Position numbers and translations under genes: made by a program | The notes under the pieces: model-generated | The model's database searches: none | The model's input: the letters and a program-made list of their open reading frames with translations, nothing else | Told to the model about the DNA's origin: nothing | In this document: piece by piece, positions 7,670 to 14,624 of the stretch | How the letters are laid out: the number at the start of each line of letters is the position of its first letter | How positions within the stretch are numbered: position 1 is the first letter of the stretch | NCBI GenBank assembly: GCA_023485185.1 | Contig: JAMCZP010000119.1 | Coordinates: 1-18,640, forward strand | Source of the DNA: Gammaproteobacteria bacterium | GTDB lineage: Bacteria; Pseudomonadota; Gammaproteobacteria; Pseudomonadales; Halomonadaceae | Length of the DNA: 18,640 nt | Reading direction: 5' to 3'

Positions 7670-8563
7670 ATGGCCACCACTGCTCAGGCTAGTGATACGC
7701 TAGCCGACGTTATCTCCCCACTTGTTAAAAGCGATGGTATGACGACGACTCTACTGCCCGGCGTGTCGCTGCTTTGCCTAAGCCGCCAACAAGTGCGCAC
7801 GCCGCTCCTCTATGAGCCGAGCCTAACCATCATTGCCCAAGGGCGTAAAACAGGTTATCTGGGGGATCGCGAGATACACTACGATCCCGGCCAATACTTA
7901 GTGCAAACGTTGCCTTTACCGTTTGAGTGCGAAACCTACGGCTCTCCAGAAGCCCCTCTGCTGGGTATTTCAGTACGTTTGGATCCGGCGCTATTGAGTG
8001 AAATGGTGACGGCAATGGGTGATACAAGCAGTCATTCCCAGGCACCGCTGCCAATGGCCTCCGTGGCCATGACAGAGGGCATGCAAGACGCCGTGTTGCG
8101 CTTAACCCGAACGCTGCATATGGAAATAGAGTGCCGCACTATGGGCACAGCGCGCATTCGCGACGTGGTGTTTGAAGCGCTGAAGGGGGAGCAAGGCCAA
8201 GCGCTAAGGGCGCTGGTTTTAGGACATGGTCACTACTCACGCATCGTGCAGGTGTTATCTAAACTTCACAGCCATTTTGCTGACGACTTTAGCGTGGAAC
8301 AGTTGGCTTCTCAGGCCAACATGAGTACGTCGACGTTCCACCAGCACTTTAAGCAGATCACTCGCGCCTCACCAGCACAGTACTTAAAACGCCTGCGGTT
8401 GATCAAAGCGCAGCAGTTGCTGCTACAGGATAATCACAATGTTAATCAGGCCGCTGCGGCGGTTGGATACCGCAGCGTGCCTCAGTTTAGCCGCGACTAT
8501 AAGCGCTACTTTGGCGAGTCCCCGCTGCAGCATCGCCGCCAGGAGCAGTCCTTAAGAGCTTAG
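7670..8563 (+). CDS. AraC-family transcriptional regulator (YqhC-like architecture)
   Basis: DNA-binding regulator of 297 residues with an AraC-type N-terminal domain (about 20–180, with LLYEPSLTIIAQGRKTGYLG and YLVQTLPLPFECETYGSPEAP). A C-terminal double helix-turn-helix covers about 195–290, with FSVEQLASQANMSTSTFHQH as the first HTH and VNQAAAAVGYRSVPQFSRDY as the second. This N-domain type is shared with YqhC, which in E. coli activates an aldehyde reductase gene in response to toxic aldehydes. The divergent zinc dehydrogenase here gives the same layout, so an aldehyde-sensing role is a reasonable inference but not proof. The ribosome-binding site is weak (GAGTGA upstream of ATG). After the stop, a 69-bp convergent gap to the VOC gene shows no clear terminator. 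Confidence 0.9.
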   Translation: MATTAQASDTLADVISPLVKSDGMTTTLLPGVSLLCLSRQQVRTPLLYEPSLTIIAQGRKTGYLGDREIHYDPGQYLVQTLPLPFECETYGSPEAPLLGISVRLDPALLSEMVTAMGDTSSHSQAPLPMASVAMTEGMQDAVLRLTRTLHMEIECRTMGTARIRDVVFEALKGEQGQALRALVLGHGHYSRIVQVLSKLHSHFADDFSVEQLASQANMSTSTFHQHFKQITRASPAQYLKRLRLIKAQQLLLQDNHNVNQAAAAVGYRSVPQFSRDYKRYFGESPLQHRRQEQSLRA

Positions 8564-8632
8564 AACAGACATTCTGTGTTGGGATTATTTCGCGCGCACT
8601 GTTTGGCGAACACCCTTTATTTGCAAAGCCAA

Positions 8633-9058
8633 TTATTTAGCAAAGACTTGACTCATATCTTTAAACGCCTTGAACTCTAACGCGTTACCGCATGGGTCGA
8701 GTAGAAACATCGTGGCCTGCTCACCCACTTCGCCTTTAAAGCGGATATAGGGCTCAATCACAAATTGCGTCTCACGCGCTTTCAAACGCTCGGCGAGGGC
8801 TTCCCACTCATCCCACCCTAAAATCACACCAAAGTGAGGCACCGGTACGTCGTGCCCATCGACAGGGTTAGAATGAGCGCTCTCTTGGCCAGGCGTTTTG
8901 GGCTGCTCATGGATCACTAACTGGTGACCAAAGAAATTAAAGTCGACCCACTGTTCGCTGGAACGCCCCTCTTCCAAGCCAAATACGTCATTATAAAAAG
9001 CACGTGCCAGCGCTACATCGTAAACAGGAATAGCTAAATGAAAGGGTGAAAGGCTCAT
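8633..9058 (-). CDS. VOC/glyoxalase-fold protein (COG3565-like predicted dioxygenase)
   Basis: Small single-module-pair protein of the vicinal-oxygen-chelate superfamily, 141 residues from the chosen start. It begins [12 protein letters not shown] and contains [33 protein letters not shown] and a closing [13 protein letters not shown]. The likely metal ligands are the His in FHLAIPV, the His in PHFGV and the Glu in ALEFKAF. The sequence resembles a group predicted to be extradiol-dioxygenase-like, but no substrate is known to me. I chose ATG 9058, since GGAG (9068–9065) sits 6 nt upstream; the preceding ATG (9061) would leave only 3 nt. The frame is open to 9136, but that extension crosses a dyad and looks non-coding. 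It is divergent from a LysR regulator. Confidence 0.85.
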   Translation of the reverse strand: MSLSPFHLAIPVYDVALARAFYNDVFGLEEGRSSEQWVDFNFFGHQLVIHEQPKTPGQESAHSNPVDGHDVPVPHFGVILGWDEWEALAERLKARETQFVIEPYIRFKGEVGEQATMFLLDPCGNALEFKAFKDMSQVFAK

Positions 9059-9090
9059 CATCGTCTCCAGCTTATTAATTTTTGGGAGGA

Positions 9091-9110
9091 GTGGCACTTT
9101 GGGCTGCCAC
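9091..9110. promoter_or_regulatory. Candidate LysR operator dyad
   Basis: GTGGCA-8-TGCCAC is a perfect 6-bp inverted repeat in the 129-bp divergent region between the VOC gene and the LysR gene. Its spacing and placement are typical of a LysR-type regulator recognition site, although it is not of the simple T-N11-A form. Confidence 0.5.
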
Positions 9111-9187
9111 GGTGTATTCATCCTAGGACGGCGCATGGAAAAATAAAATCAATATCTATTTGGCTGATTCACAAAAAGGATTTATCA

Positions 9188-10054
9188 ATGATCCGCGAGC
9201 TAAAAACATTAATAGCGGTGGCCCAGGAAGGCACTTTTGCCGCAGCAGGCAACAAAATTGGCCTTACTCAAGCGGCGGTGAGCGCGCAAATGAAACGCCT
9301 GGAGGAAGAGCTGGGTATCGCGCTGTTCGAACGCAAAGGACGCGCGGCCATACTGACCCAACGGGGGCAGGAAACCCTGCAGCAAGCCCATGCTTTATTA
9401 ACCCTTTATAGTACGCTGGGCGCCTCTGGGGCAGGTCAACCAACGACGCAACGGATTAATATTGGTGCCATTGCCTCGATACAAAGATCGCTTTTGCCTG
9501 ATGCCCTGGCACGCTTTCATCATGTTTTTAGCGAGTGCCGAACGCGGGTAGTGCCTGGGCTGTCTATGGAGCTAGTTAATCAGGTCGATGCGGGCGAGCT
9601 CGATATGGCAGTGATTATTCGGCCACCCTTTTCGCTGCATAGTGATCTACGCTGGACACCTCTTGCCCATGAGCCTTTTCGCCTCATAGCGCCTGCACAT
9701 ATTAACGGCGACCAATGGCGTGAACTGCTGACGACCCACCCCTTCATACGCTACGACCACGCCTCCTTTGGTGGTCGTCAAGTAGACCGTTTCCTACGCG
9801 ACAACCACTGCAAGGTGCACGAGGTATGTGAGGTTGATGAGCTAGAGGCCATCGTCAAACTCGTCGCCAAAGGGGTAGGCGTTGCCTTAGTGCCCCAGGC
9901 AATAGCCCAGCAGCATTGGCCTGCTGAAGTGCGTGCGATTGATTTAGGCGAGCGAACCTTTCACCGCGACATAGGATTGATTCATCCTACCAGCGGACAT
10001 CTTAGCGACCCCGCCCGGGCACTTGCCCAACTTATTAGTGATACTGCCCAGTAA
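9188..10054 (+). CDS. LysR-family transcriptional regulator
   Basis: Regulator of 288 residues. The N-terminal winged helix-turn-helix (residues 1–60) includes GTFAAAGNKIGLTQAAVSAQ and ends in the typical LGIALFERKGR. A linker helix follows, then a periplasmic-binding-protein-like effector domain (about 90–285) with the usual DMAVIIRPPF and GVGVALVPQAI segments. AAGGA lies 7 nt before the ATG. It probably controls the divergent VOC gene and its own expression through the dyad at 9091–9110. Its effector cannot be deduced. It ends convergent to mqo, 118 bp away. Confidence 0.93.
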   Translation: MIRELKTLIAVAQEGTFAAAGNKIGLTQAAVSAQMKRLEEELGIALFERKGRAAILTQRGQETLQQAHALLTLYSTLGASGAGQPTTQRINIGAIASIQRSLLPDALARFHHVFSECRTRVVPGLSMELVNQVDAGELDMAVIIRPPFSLHSDLRWTPLAHEPFRLIAPAHINGDQWRELLTTHPFIRYDHASFGGRQVDRFLRDNHCKVHEVCEVDELEAIVKLVAKGVGVALVPQAIAQQHWPAEVRAIDLGERTFHRDIGLIHPTSGHLSDPARALAQLISDTAQ

Positions 10055-10096
10055 CCGAAACACATCCGTTAAATAAACACAGGTAATAAAATAACC

Positions 10097-10133
10097 ATAA
10101 AAAAGACGCTACCCCCGATCAACGAGGATAGCG
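10097..10133 (-). terminator. Rho-independent terminator of mqo
   Basis: Read on the minus strand, a stem of ten positions with two mismatches (plus-strand arms CGCTACCCCC 10107–10116 and GAGGATAGCG 10124–10133, 7-nt loop) is followed by a run of six T's. It lies 40 nt after the mqo stop. It is best suited to mqo and less so to the convergent LysR gene. Confidence 0.75.
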
Positions 10134-10172
10134 CCGTTCAACATAGCGGTTAAACGCTATTTGAAGAGATCG

Positions 10173-11837
10173 TTAAACTTCTGTTAACGCATCTTCCTGG
10201 GTTTCGCTTTGAGCATCTTCGTTTTCGCTTGACTCATCCTCGGCCGCCTCATCGGATGCGTCGTCTTCTGCAGCAAGGTTTAAAGGCTCATTTAAATTAA
10301 GCACTTGCGCGGTATAAGCACGTACTTCGCTTAACAGTTCAGGGTTTTCCGCTAAGCGCTGGCCATAAGAAGGCACGATTTGGGTTAGCGTTTCCTGCCA
10401 CCGCGCACTGGCGACCTGCTCAGGGAAAACGCGGTCAAGCAGGTTTAGCATGATGGAAGGTGCCGTTGAGGCTCCGGGGGATGCGCCTAACAAGGCGGCA
10501 ATCGAACCATCTTCAGCACTGACAATCTCAGTGCCGAACTGCAATACCCCACCCTGCTCTTCATCATTTTTAACAATTTGCACACGCTGGCCAGCTGTCC
10601 ACAGCTCCCAGTCATCCTGGTTGGCCTCAGGGTAGTACTCTTGCAGCGCTTCAAACCGGTCACCTTCAGACATCAGCACTTGGCCTACTAAATAGCGCAC
10701 AAGGTTAAAGTTATCCAACCCGACTTCCATCATCGGCCAGGTATTATTAAAGGTCATGGAGCTAAACAGATCCGTCCATGAGCCCTCTTTTAGAAACTTG
10801 CTAGAGAAAGTAGCAAAGGGACCAAAAAACAGCGCGGGCTCGCCATCCAAATAGCGTAAATCAAGGTGAGGAACGGACATAGGCGGGGAGCCTTCGCCCG
10901 CTTTGCCATACACTTTCACAAGGTGCTGAGAGACCACATCAGGATTAGTGGTGTAAAGGAATTGCCCGCCCACTGGGAAGCCCGCATAGGCTTTTGCTTC
11001 AGGAATACCCGACGCCTGCAACAGCGGTAATGCAGCGCCACCAGCACCAATAAACACAAAGCGGGCATTAACGCTGGTTTCTTCACCGCTAGCCAGATTG
11101 GTCACGGTTACTTTCCAGGTATTGTCATCATTACGCTCTAAATCGCGCACCTCGGTGCTAAGGCCCAGCGTAAAGTGGTCGCTTTGCGCTAAGGACTCAA
11201 CCATCTGACGCGTTTGCGCACCGTAGTTCACTTCGGTGCCCATTTGCATACGCGTGGCGGCGACCGGCGTATCGTTATCTGCACGCCCCGCCATAACAAG
11301 CGGCATCCACTCCGCAATCTCTTGGCGGTCTTCAGAGTACTCCATGCCCGCATAAAGAGGATTTTGTACCATGGTGGCATGACGTTCGCGGAGAAACGCT
11401 ACGTCATCCTCACCCCATACAATGCTTGCGTGGGGCACCGTGCTAATGAATGATTCCGGCACGTCAAGCATGCCGTTATCGACCTGATGCGACCAAAATT
11501 GACGAGACACTTCAAACTGCTCGGTCACATTCACCGCGCGCTGAATGTCGACACTGCCGTCTTCTTGCTCGGGGGTGTAATTCATTTCACAAAAAGCGGA
11601 ATGACCGGTACCGGCATTATTCCAGGCGTTTGAACTCTCTTCTGCGACTTGATCCAAACGCTCATAAAGGTGGATATTCCACTCGGGCTCAAGCTCTTGT
11701 AGATAGGTACCTAAAGTCGCGCTCATAATGCCGCCGCCAATTAACACCACATCAACAGGCTCATCTGCGGCAAGCGGCATAATGGTTGCCAATGCCAGCA
11801 ACGGTGAGCAGAGTAAAAGACTTAAACGTTTTTGCAT
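10173..11837 (-). CDS. mqo: Malate:quinone oxidoreductase
   Basis: FAD-dependent peripheral membrane enzyme that oxidises L-malate to oxaloacetate and passes electrons to quinone, bypassing NAD-linked malate dehydrogenase in the TCA cycle. At 554 residues it is of the E. coli type. A hydrophobic, signal-like N-terminus (residues 1–24, ending PLAADE) precedes the FAD-binding strand [11 protein letters not shown] (30–40). Family signatures include [47 protein letters not shown] and [21 protein letters not shown]. coli Mqo has a similar hydrophobic leader, so this feature is not unique. The last 32 residues (523–554) hold 15 Asp/Glu and no Lys/Arg, an unusual acidic tail. AGGGA sits 6 nt before the ATG. 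It is a single-gene unit with its own promoter and terminator. Confidence 0.96.
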   Translation of the reverse strand: MQKRLSLLLCSPLLALATIMPLAADEPVDVVLIGGGIMSATLGTYLQELEPEWNIHLYERLDQVAEESSNAWNNAGTGHSAFCEMNYTPEQEDGSVDIQRAVNVTEQFEVSRQFWSHQVDNGMLDVPESFISTVPHASIVWGEDDVAFLRERHATMVQNPLYAGMEYSEDRQEIAEWMPLVMAGRADNDTPVAATRMQMGTEVNYGAQTRQMVESLAQSDHFTLGLSTEVRDLERNDDNTWKVTVTNLASGEETSVNARFVFIGAGGAALPLLQASGIPEAKAYAGFPVGGQFLYTTNPDVVSQHLVKVYGKAGEGSPPMSVPHLDLRYLDGEPALFFGPFATFSSKFLKEGSWTDLFSSMTFNNTWPMMEVGLDNFNLVRYLVGQVLMSEGDRFEALQEYYPEANQDDWELWTAGQRVQIVKNDEEQGGVLQFGTEIVSAEDGSIAALLGASPGASTAPSIMLNLLDRVFPEQVASARWQETLTQIVPSYGQRLAENPELLSEVRAYTAQVLNLNEPLNLAAEDDASDEAAEDESSENEDAQSETQEDALTEV

Positions 11838-11861
11838 GTCATGTCCCTGACGATACAGAAA

Positions 11862-11889
11862 GGACGCGCCGGAACGATAGGCGTCCGGC
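11862..11889 (-). other. Overlapping alternative stems in mqo leader
   Basis: GGACGC (11862–11867) can pair with GCGTCC (11881–11886), or GCCGGA (11868–11873) can pair with TCCGGC (11884–11889). The two right arms share three bases, so the stems exclude each other. Both lie between the predicted mqo promoter and the mqo start, hence in the 5' leader. Confidence 0.4.
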
Positions 11890-11900
11890 CTCGAAGGGGG

Positions 11901-11928
11901 GTATTATTTGTCGACTAAAGTCTAACAA
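11901..11928 (-). promoter_or_regulatory. Candidate sigma-70 promoter of mqo
   Basis: On the minus strand, TTGTTA (11928–11923) and TAATAC (11906–11901) are 16 bp apart, about 63 bp before the mqo start. Between them lies GACT-TT-AGTC, a small imperfect dyad that could be an operator. Confidence 0.5.
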
Positions 11929-11959
11929 AAATGCGCCATACCGGGAACATGCAAGTCAA

Positions 11960-11986
11960 CTTAAATGAGAATGAATGGAATTTAAG
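11960..11986 (+). promoter_or_regulatory. Inverted repeat over the DUF3820 ribosome-binding region
   Basis: CTTAAAT (11960–11966) and ATTTAAG (11980–11986) are a perfect 7-bp inverted repeat ending 2 nt before the ATG at 11989. The only Shine-Dalgarno-like bases (TGGA, 11976–11979) lie in the 13-nt loop. It may be an operator or a structure at the translation start, but it is AT-rich and weak in stability. Confidence 0.35.
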
Positions 11987-11988
11987 CT

Positions 11989-12222
11989 ATGAAACCAGAG
12001 GATTTGGAAAAGCTCGTCACTCGTACCATGCCGTTTGGAAAACATGCAGGCTGGATTATCGCCGACCTTCCCGGCCCTTATCTAAACTGGTTTGCCCGAG
12101 AGGGGTTTCCGTCCGGTGAGATTGGACAGTTACTGCATTTAATGCACGAGATTGATCACAATGGGCTTGGCCCTTTGTTAGACCCACTGCGCAAAACGCC
12201 CCATCAGCGTAGCGATAGTTAA
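11989..12222 (+). CDS. DUF3820 family protein
   Basis: Small protein of 77 residues with the DUF3820 pattern: an opening MPFGKHAGWIIADLPGPYLNWFAREGFPSGEIGQLL (residues 14–49) and a helical second half. The family is widespread in gammaproteobacteria. The fold is small and globular, and the MPFGK(Y/H)xG motif is also found attached to exonuclease domains, but the function of stand-alone members is not known to me. The start is supported by the motif position rather than by a strong ribosome-binding site. Its stop codon overlaps the stop of the convergent gene on the minus strand within TTAA (12219–12222). Confidence 0.82.
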   Translation: MKPEDLEKLVTRTMPFGKHAGWIIADLPGPYLNWFAREGFPSGEIGQLLHLMHEIDHNGLGPLLDPLRKTPHQRSDS

Positions 12223-12566
12223 TGGGAAAGCTTTTCTCGCTCGCCAATAGCTCGCTCAAACTCAGTGCAGTAAGCCGCTTCGTGCAGCGCCTTATCGGTG
12301 GGAAAGCGCCCCAATTCAGTGGCTAACTCAAAAAAGCCCGCGCCAGGCAAACCATCGCCCCGACGGCTGACGACCAGCGCTGCAATAAAGGGCTTTTGCT
12401 GCGCAGCATCCTCGCGCATTAGTTGCTCAAGCGCCTGAGTCACCTGGGCAATAGTGCGCGGCGGCGTCAACGCTAGTGCGACGGCGACCTGTTGATAGGT
12501 CATTGGCAGTGCGTCACGCGGTACACTTAGCAGTAATTGACGCAGCGCGGCTACGTTATCAGACAT
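12219..12566 (-). CDS. Hypothetical protein, 115 residues
   Basis: I do not recognise this family with confidence. The start at ATG 12566 has a good AAGGA 5 nt upstream and gives MSDNVAALRQLL. The frame is open to 12611 but lacks a comparable site there. Visible features are an N-terminal helix, a winged-helix-like pattern (MTYQQVAVALALTPPRTIAQ then VTQALEQLMRED), and a conserved-looking central stretch (PFIAALVVSRRGDGLPGAGF). The C-terminus is helical (FERAIGEREKLSH). It has no signal peptide or membrane segment. It could be a small nucleic-acid-binding protein, but that is speculation from the pattern. It is convergent with the DUF3820 gene with no room for a terminator between them. Confidence 0.75.
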   Translation of the reverse strand: MSDNVAALRQLLLSVPRDALPMTYQQVAVALALTPPRTIAQVTQALEQLMREDAAQQKPFIAALVVSRRGDGLPGAGFFELATELGRFPTDKALHEAAYCTEFERAIGEREKLSH

Positions 12567-12675
12567 AAATATCCTTTTGTCAGGTTCTATAAAGAAAATA
12601 TGACCACGCATCGGCTATATTTGTGCTAAGAATAGCTCAAATTTTTTTACTGAATACCTTGGGTTTGGAGAAAAT

Positions 12676-13443
12676 ATGGCAACGCGATTAACAGCCTCAC
12701 GCCCTCGCGGTGGTCGCTGGCCAAGCGTACTGGCCGGCTTAGCCACGCTACTGCTCATAGCTGCAACGGTGATGATGGCGGGGGCTGGCCCGGCTTATCG
12801 TGGCGAAATGATGACGTTAGGGGAGGCATTTAACTTACTGCGCAACGGCGTTTACGCCGCGGGGGCCGCAGTGGCGGTGAGTGTTATAGCGTTGTTGTTG
12901 AGTATGTTTGCACGCCGTTTTGCACCCGCCTTAGTGGTAACGCTAGTCATTGCGGGGGCGGCAGCGCTACTTTACGTGCCTTGGCAGTACTGGCAGCGCG
13001 CTCAAGACGTACCTGCTATTCACGATATCACGACCGACATGCAGGACCCACCTGCCTTTGAAGCATTGGTCGAAGCCCGTGAAGCAGCTCCTAATGCGGT
13101 GGACTACCCTGGCGACACCACTGCCCGCCAGCAGCAATCGGCCTACCCAATGGTTAAACCACTGGTGGTGAATGCCCCGCCACAAATGGTTTTAGCGGCA
13201 GCACAATCAGAAGCCGAAGAGGCAGGCTGGCGCATCGCTCAGATCACCGATAGCCGTATAGAAGCCACCGCCACCACGCGCTGGTTTGGTTTTGAGGATG
13301 ACATTGTTATTCGCTTAACGGAAATTGACAGCGGCGTTCAGGTGGATATGCGCTCAGCGTCAAGACTTGGCGCCAGTGATGTAGGCACCAATGCGGCGCG
13401 AATTGAAGAGTTTTTGAGCGCGCTAGCAGCTCGGCTCGAATAA
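12676..13443 (+). CDS. DUF1499 membrane protein
   Basis: Protein of 255 residues with three predicted membrane segments (about 17–37, 58–78 and 83–102). A soluble DUF1499 domain (about 110–254) opens with VPAIHDITTDMQDPPAF, the usual signature of the family. The molecular function of DUF1499 is unknown to me. By topology, the basic N-terminus (RPRGGR) should stay inside and the DUF1499 domain would then face the periplasm. GGAG lies 5 nt before the ATG. The gene stands alone between a divergent hypothetical gene and a convergent ribbon-helix-helix gene. Only a short T-run (GCTTTTTTT) follows the stop, without a convincing hairpin. Confidence 0.88.
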   Translation: MATRLTASRPRGGRWPSVLAGLATLLLIAATVMMAGAGPAYRGEMMTLGEAFNLLRNGVYAAGAAVAVSVIALLLSMFARRFAPALVVTLVIAGAAALLYVPWQYWQRAQDVPAIHDITTDMQDPPAFEALVEAREAAPNAVDYPGDTTARQQQSAYPMVKPLVVNAPPQMVLAAAQSEAEEAGWRIAQITDSRIEATATTRWFGFEDDIVIRLTEIDSGVQVDMRSASRLGASDVGTNAARIEEFLSALAARLE

Positions 13444-13465
13444 AGCTTTTTTTAGAGCAGCAAGT

Positions 13466-13828
13466 TTAGTGCAGCGAGCCTGCATTACGGCCGCTTTCAC
13501 GCGCTAAAATGTGCTCAGCATCCAGCGTCGCGATGGACACGTGGTGTTGAATGGGAATATCGCCTGTTAATTGCAGTGCTTGATAACGCAGCGCACACAC
13601 GCGTAAAAATGAGGTGAAATTACCTAGATCATGCCCAGCATCAATGGACTCATGATAAAGACGGGTAATCATTTGCGCGGTGTTCATCGCGTCCCGCTGG
13701 GCAATCTCTTCAAGAATGTGCCAAAAGTAATTCTCCATTCGCACACTGGTCACCATGCCATCAATACGCAACGAGTGCGTTGCGCTGCGCCATAGCTCAG
13801 GGTCTGCTTGAATAAAGAGTTTACACAT
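13466..13828 (-). CDS. Ribbon-helix-helix domain protein (RHH_4-like)
   Basis: Protein of 120 residues whose core (about 24–86, beginning GMVTSVRMENYFWHILEEIA and continuing to NFTSFLRVCALRY) fits the RHH_4 type of ribbon-helix-helix domain. In that type, one strand (TSVRME) and two helices would form a dimeric DNA-binding unit. No target is evident. No toxin-like partner gene is adjacent, so it is probably not an antitoxin. The ribosome-binding site is weak (GAGA). It is downstream of the DJ-1 gene on the same strand, but a 9-bp stem-loop separates them. Confidence 0.78.
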   Translation of the reverse strand: MCKLFIQADPELWRSATHSLRIDGMVTSVRMENYFWHILEEIAQRDAMNTAQMITRLYHESIDAGHDLGNFTSFLRVCALRYQALQLTGDIPIQHHVSIATLDAEHILARESGRNAGSLH

Positions 13829-13907
13829 GGGCGTTGTCTCTGCGCAGGTGAGTAATAAGCATCGTAATCTCCTACCCCACTATGAGCATAGCGGGCTATC
13901 GCTGAAT

Positions 13908-13929
13908 GTGCCCAGCGGAGGCTGGGCAC
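13908..13929 (-). terminator. Stem-loop after the DJ-1/PfpI gene
   Basis: GTGCCCAGC (13908–13916) and GCTGGGCAC (13921–13929) form a perfect 9-bp GC-rich stem with a 4-nt loop, starting 28 nt past the DJ-1 stop on the minus strand. The following bases (ATTCAGCG) lack a proper T-run, so termination may be incomplete. Confidence 0.55.
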
Positions 13930-13957
13930 GAACGTCGTAATAGCTTATCTGGCATAT

Positions 13958-14527
13958 TCACTTATTTAGCAGAACCATAAATTGCGCTAGCCAGGCTGGG
14001 TGAGCAGGCCAGGCGGGAGCAGTCACCAAGTTGCCGTCGGTTACCGCGTCGGTCACTTCAAGATTGGCAAAATGACCGCCAGCAAGCTCTACCTCCGGCT
14101 GACAAGCCGGATAAGCGGAACACTGCTTTCCTTCCAGCACGTTGGCGGCGGCCAATAGCTGCGCGCCATGACAAATAGCGGCTACCGGCTTATTGGTTTC
14201 AAAAAAGTGCTGAACCATCGTTAGCACTTCTTTGTTAAGGCGAAGATACTCAGGCGCGCGGCCACCCGGTATCACCAGGGCATCGTAATCGGCGGGGTTA
14301 ATGCTGGCGAAATCGGCGTTTAGGGCAAACCTGTGGCCAGGCTTTTCAGAATAGGTTTGATCGCCTTCGAAGTCATGAATGGCCGTCGCTACCGTATCGC
14401 CTGAGGCTTTGCCGGGGCACACAGCATCGACGCGGTGGCCGACCGCCATCAATGCCTGAAACGGCACCATGGTTTCGTAGTCTTCGGTAAAGTCGCCGGT
14501 GATCATTAAAATGCGCTTGCTGCTCAT
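13958..14527 (-). CDS. DJ-1/PfpI family protein
   Basis: Cytosolic protein of 189 residues from the class I glutamine amidotransferase-like/DJ-1 superfamily. Members include chaperone-like stress proteins, cysteine peptidase-like enzymes and glyoxalase III or deglycase activities. The nucleophile elbow AICHGAQLL contains C119, followed by H120. The [17 protein letters not shown] stretch just before is typical of the PfpI branch. Start ATG 14527 has a full AAGGAG 6 nt upstream; the longer frame to 14560 would run into a hairpin and lacks such a site. It probably serves in carbonyl or oxidative stress, but substrate or activity cannot be read from the sequence. Confidence 0.9.
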   Translation of the reverse strand: MSSKRILMITGDFTEDYETMVPFQALMAVGHRVDAVCPGKASGDTVATAIHDFEGDQTYSEKPGHRFALNADFASINPADYDALVIPGGRAPEYLRLNKEVLTMVQHFFETNKPVAAICHGAQLLAAANVLEGKQCSAYPACQPEVELAGGHFANLEVTDAVTDGNLVTAPAWPAHPAWLAQFMVLLNK

Positions 14528-14557
14528 CTCAGTCTCCTTATCGTTATTTATCGACAG

Positions 14558-14574
14558 CACACGCCAAGCGTGTG
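14558..14574 (-). other. Short hairpin upstream of the DJ-1/PfpI start
   Basis: CACACGC (14558–14564) and GCGTGTG (14568–14574) form a perfect 7-bp stem with a 3-nt loop in the 93-bp gap between the chemoreceptor stop and the DJ-1 start. Possible roles are a weak terminator for the chemoreceptor message or a leader structure for DJ-1. Confidence 0.4.
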
Positions 14575-14606
14575 AAATGAGACTAGCAAGCGCTTTTCAC
14601 CAAAGG

Positions 14607-14624
14607 GTAGTAATCGACTACTAC
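14607..14624 (-). other. Inverted repeat spanning the chemoreceptor stop codon
   Basis: GTAGTA (14607–14612) and TACTAC (14619–14624) are perfect arms around a 6-nt loop and include the TAG stop (14623–14621) of the chemoreceptor gene. No T-run of note follows; it may protect the 3' end of the message, or be chance. Confidence 0.3.

Noticed and set aside
9059..9136. N-terminal extension of the VOC protein
   Set aside because: It crosses a perfect dyad in the divergent control region, lacks homology to the family start, and a good GGAG lies right before ATG 9058.
13466..13828. Possible antitoxin (ribbon-helix-helix protein)
   Set aside because: No small toxin-like gene overlaps or adjoins it, and the protein fits the RHH_4 stand-alone type.
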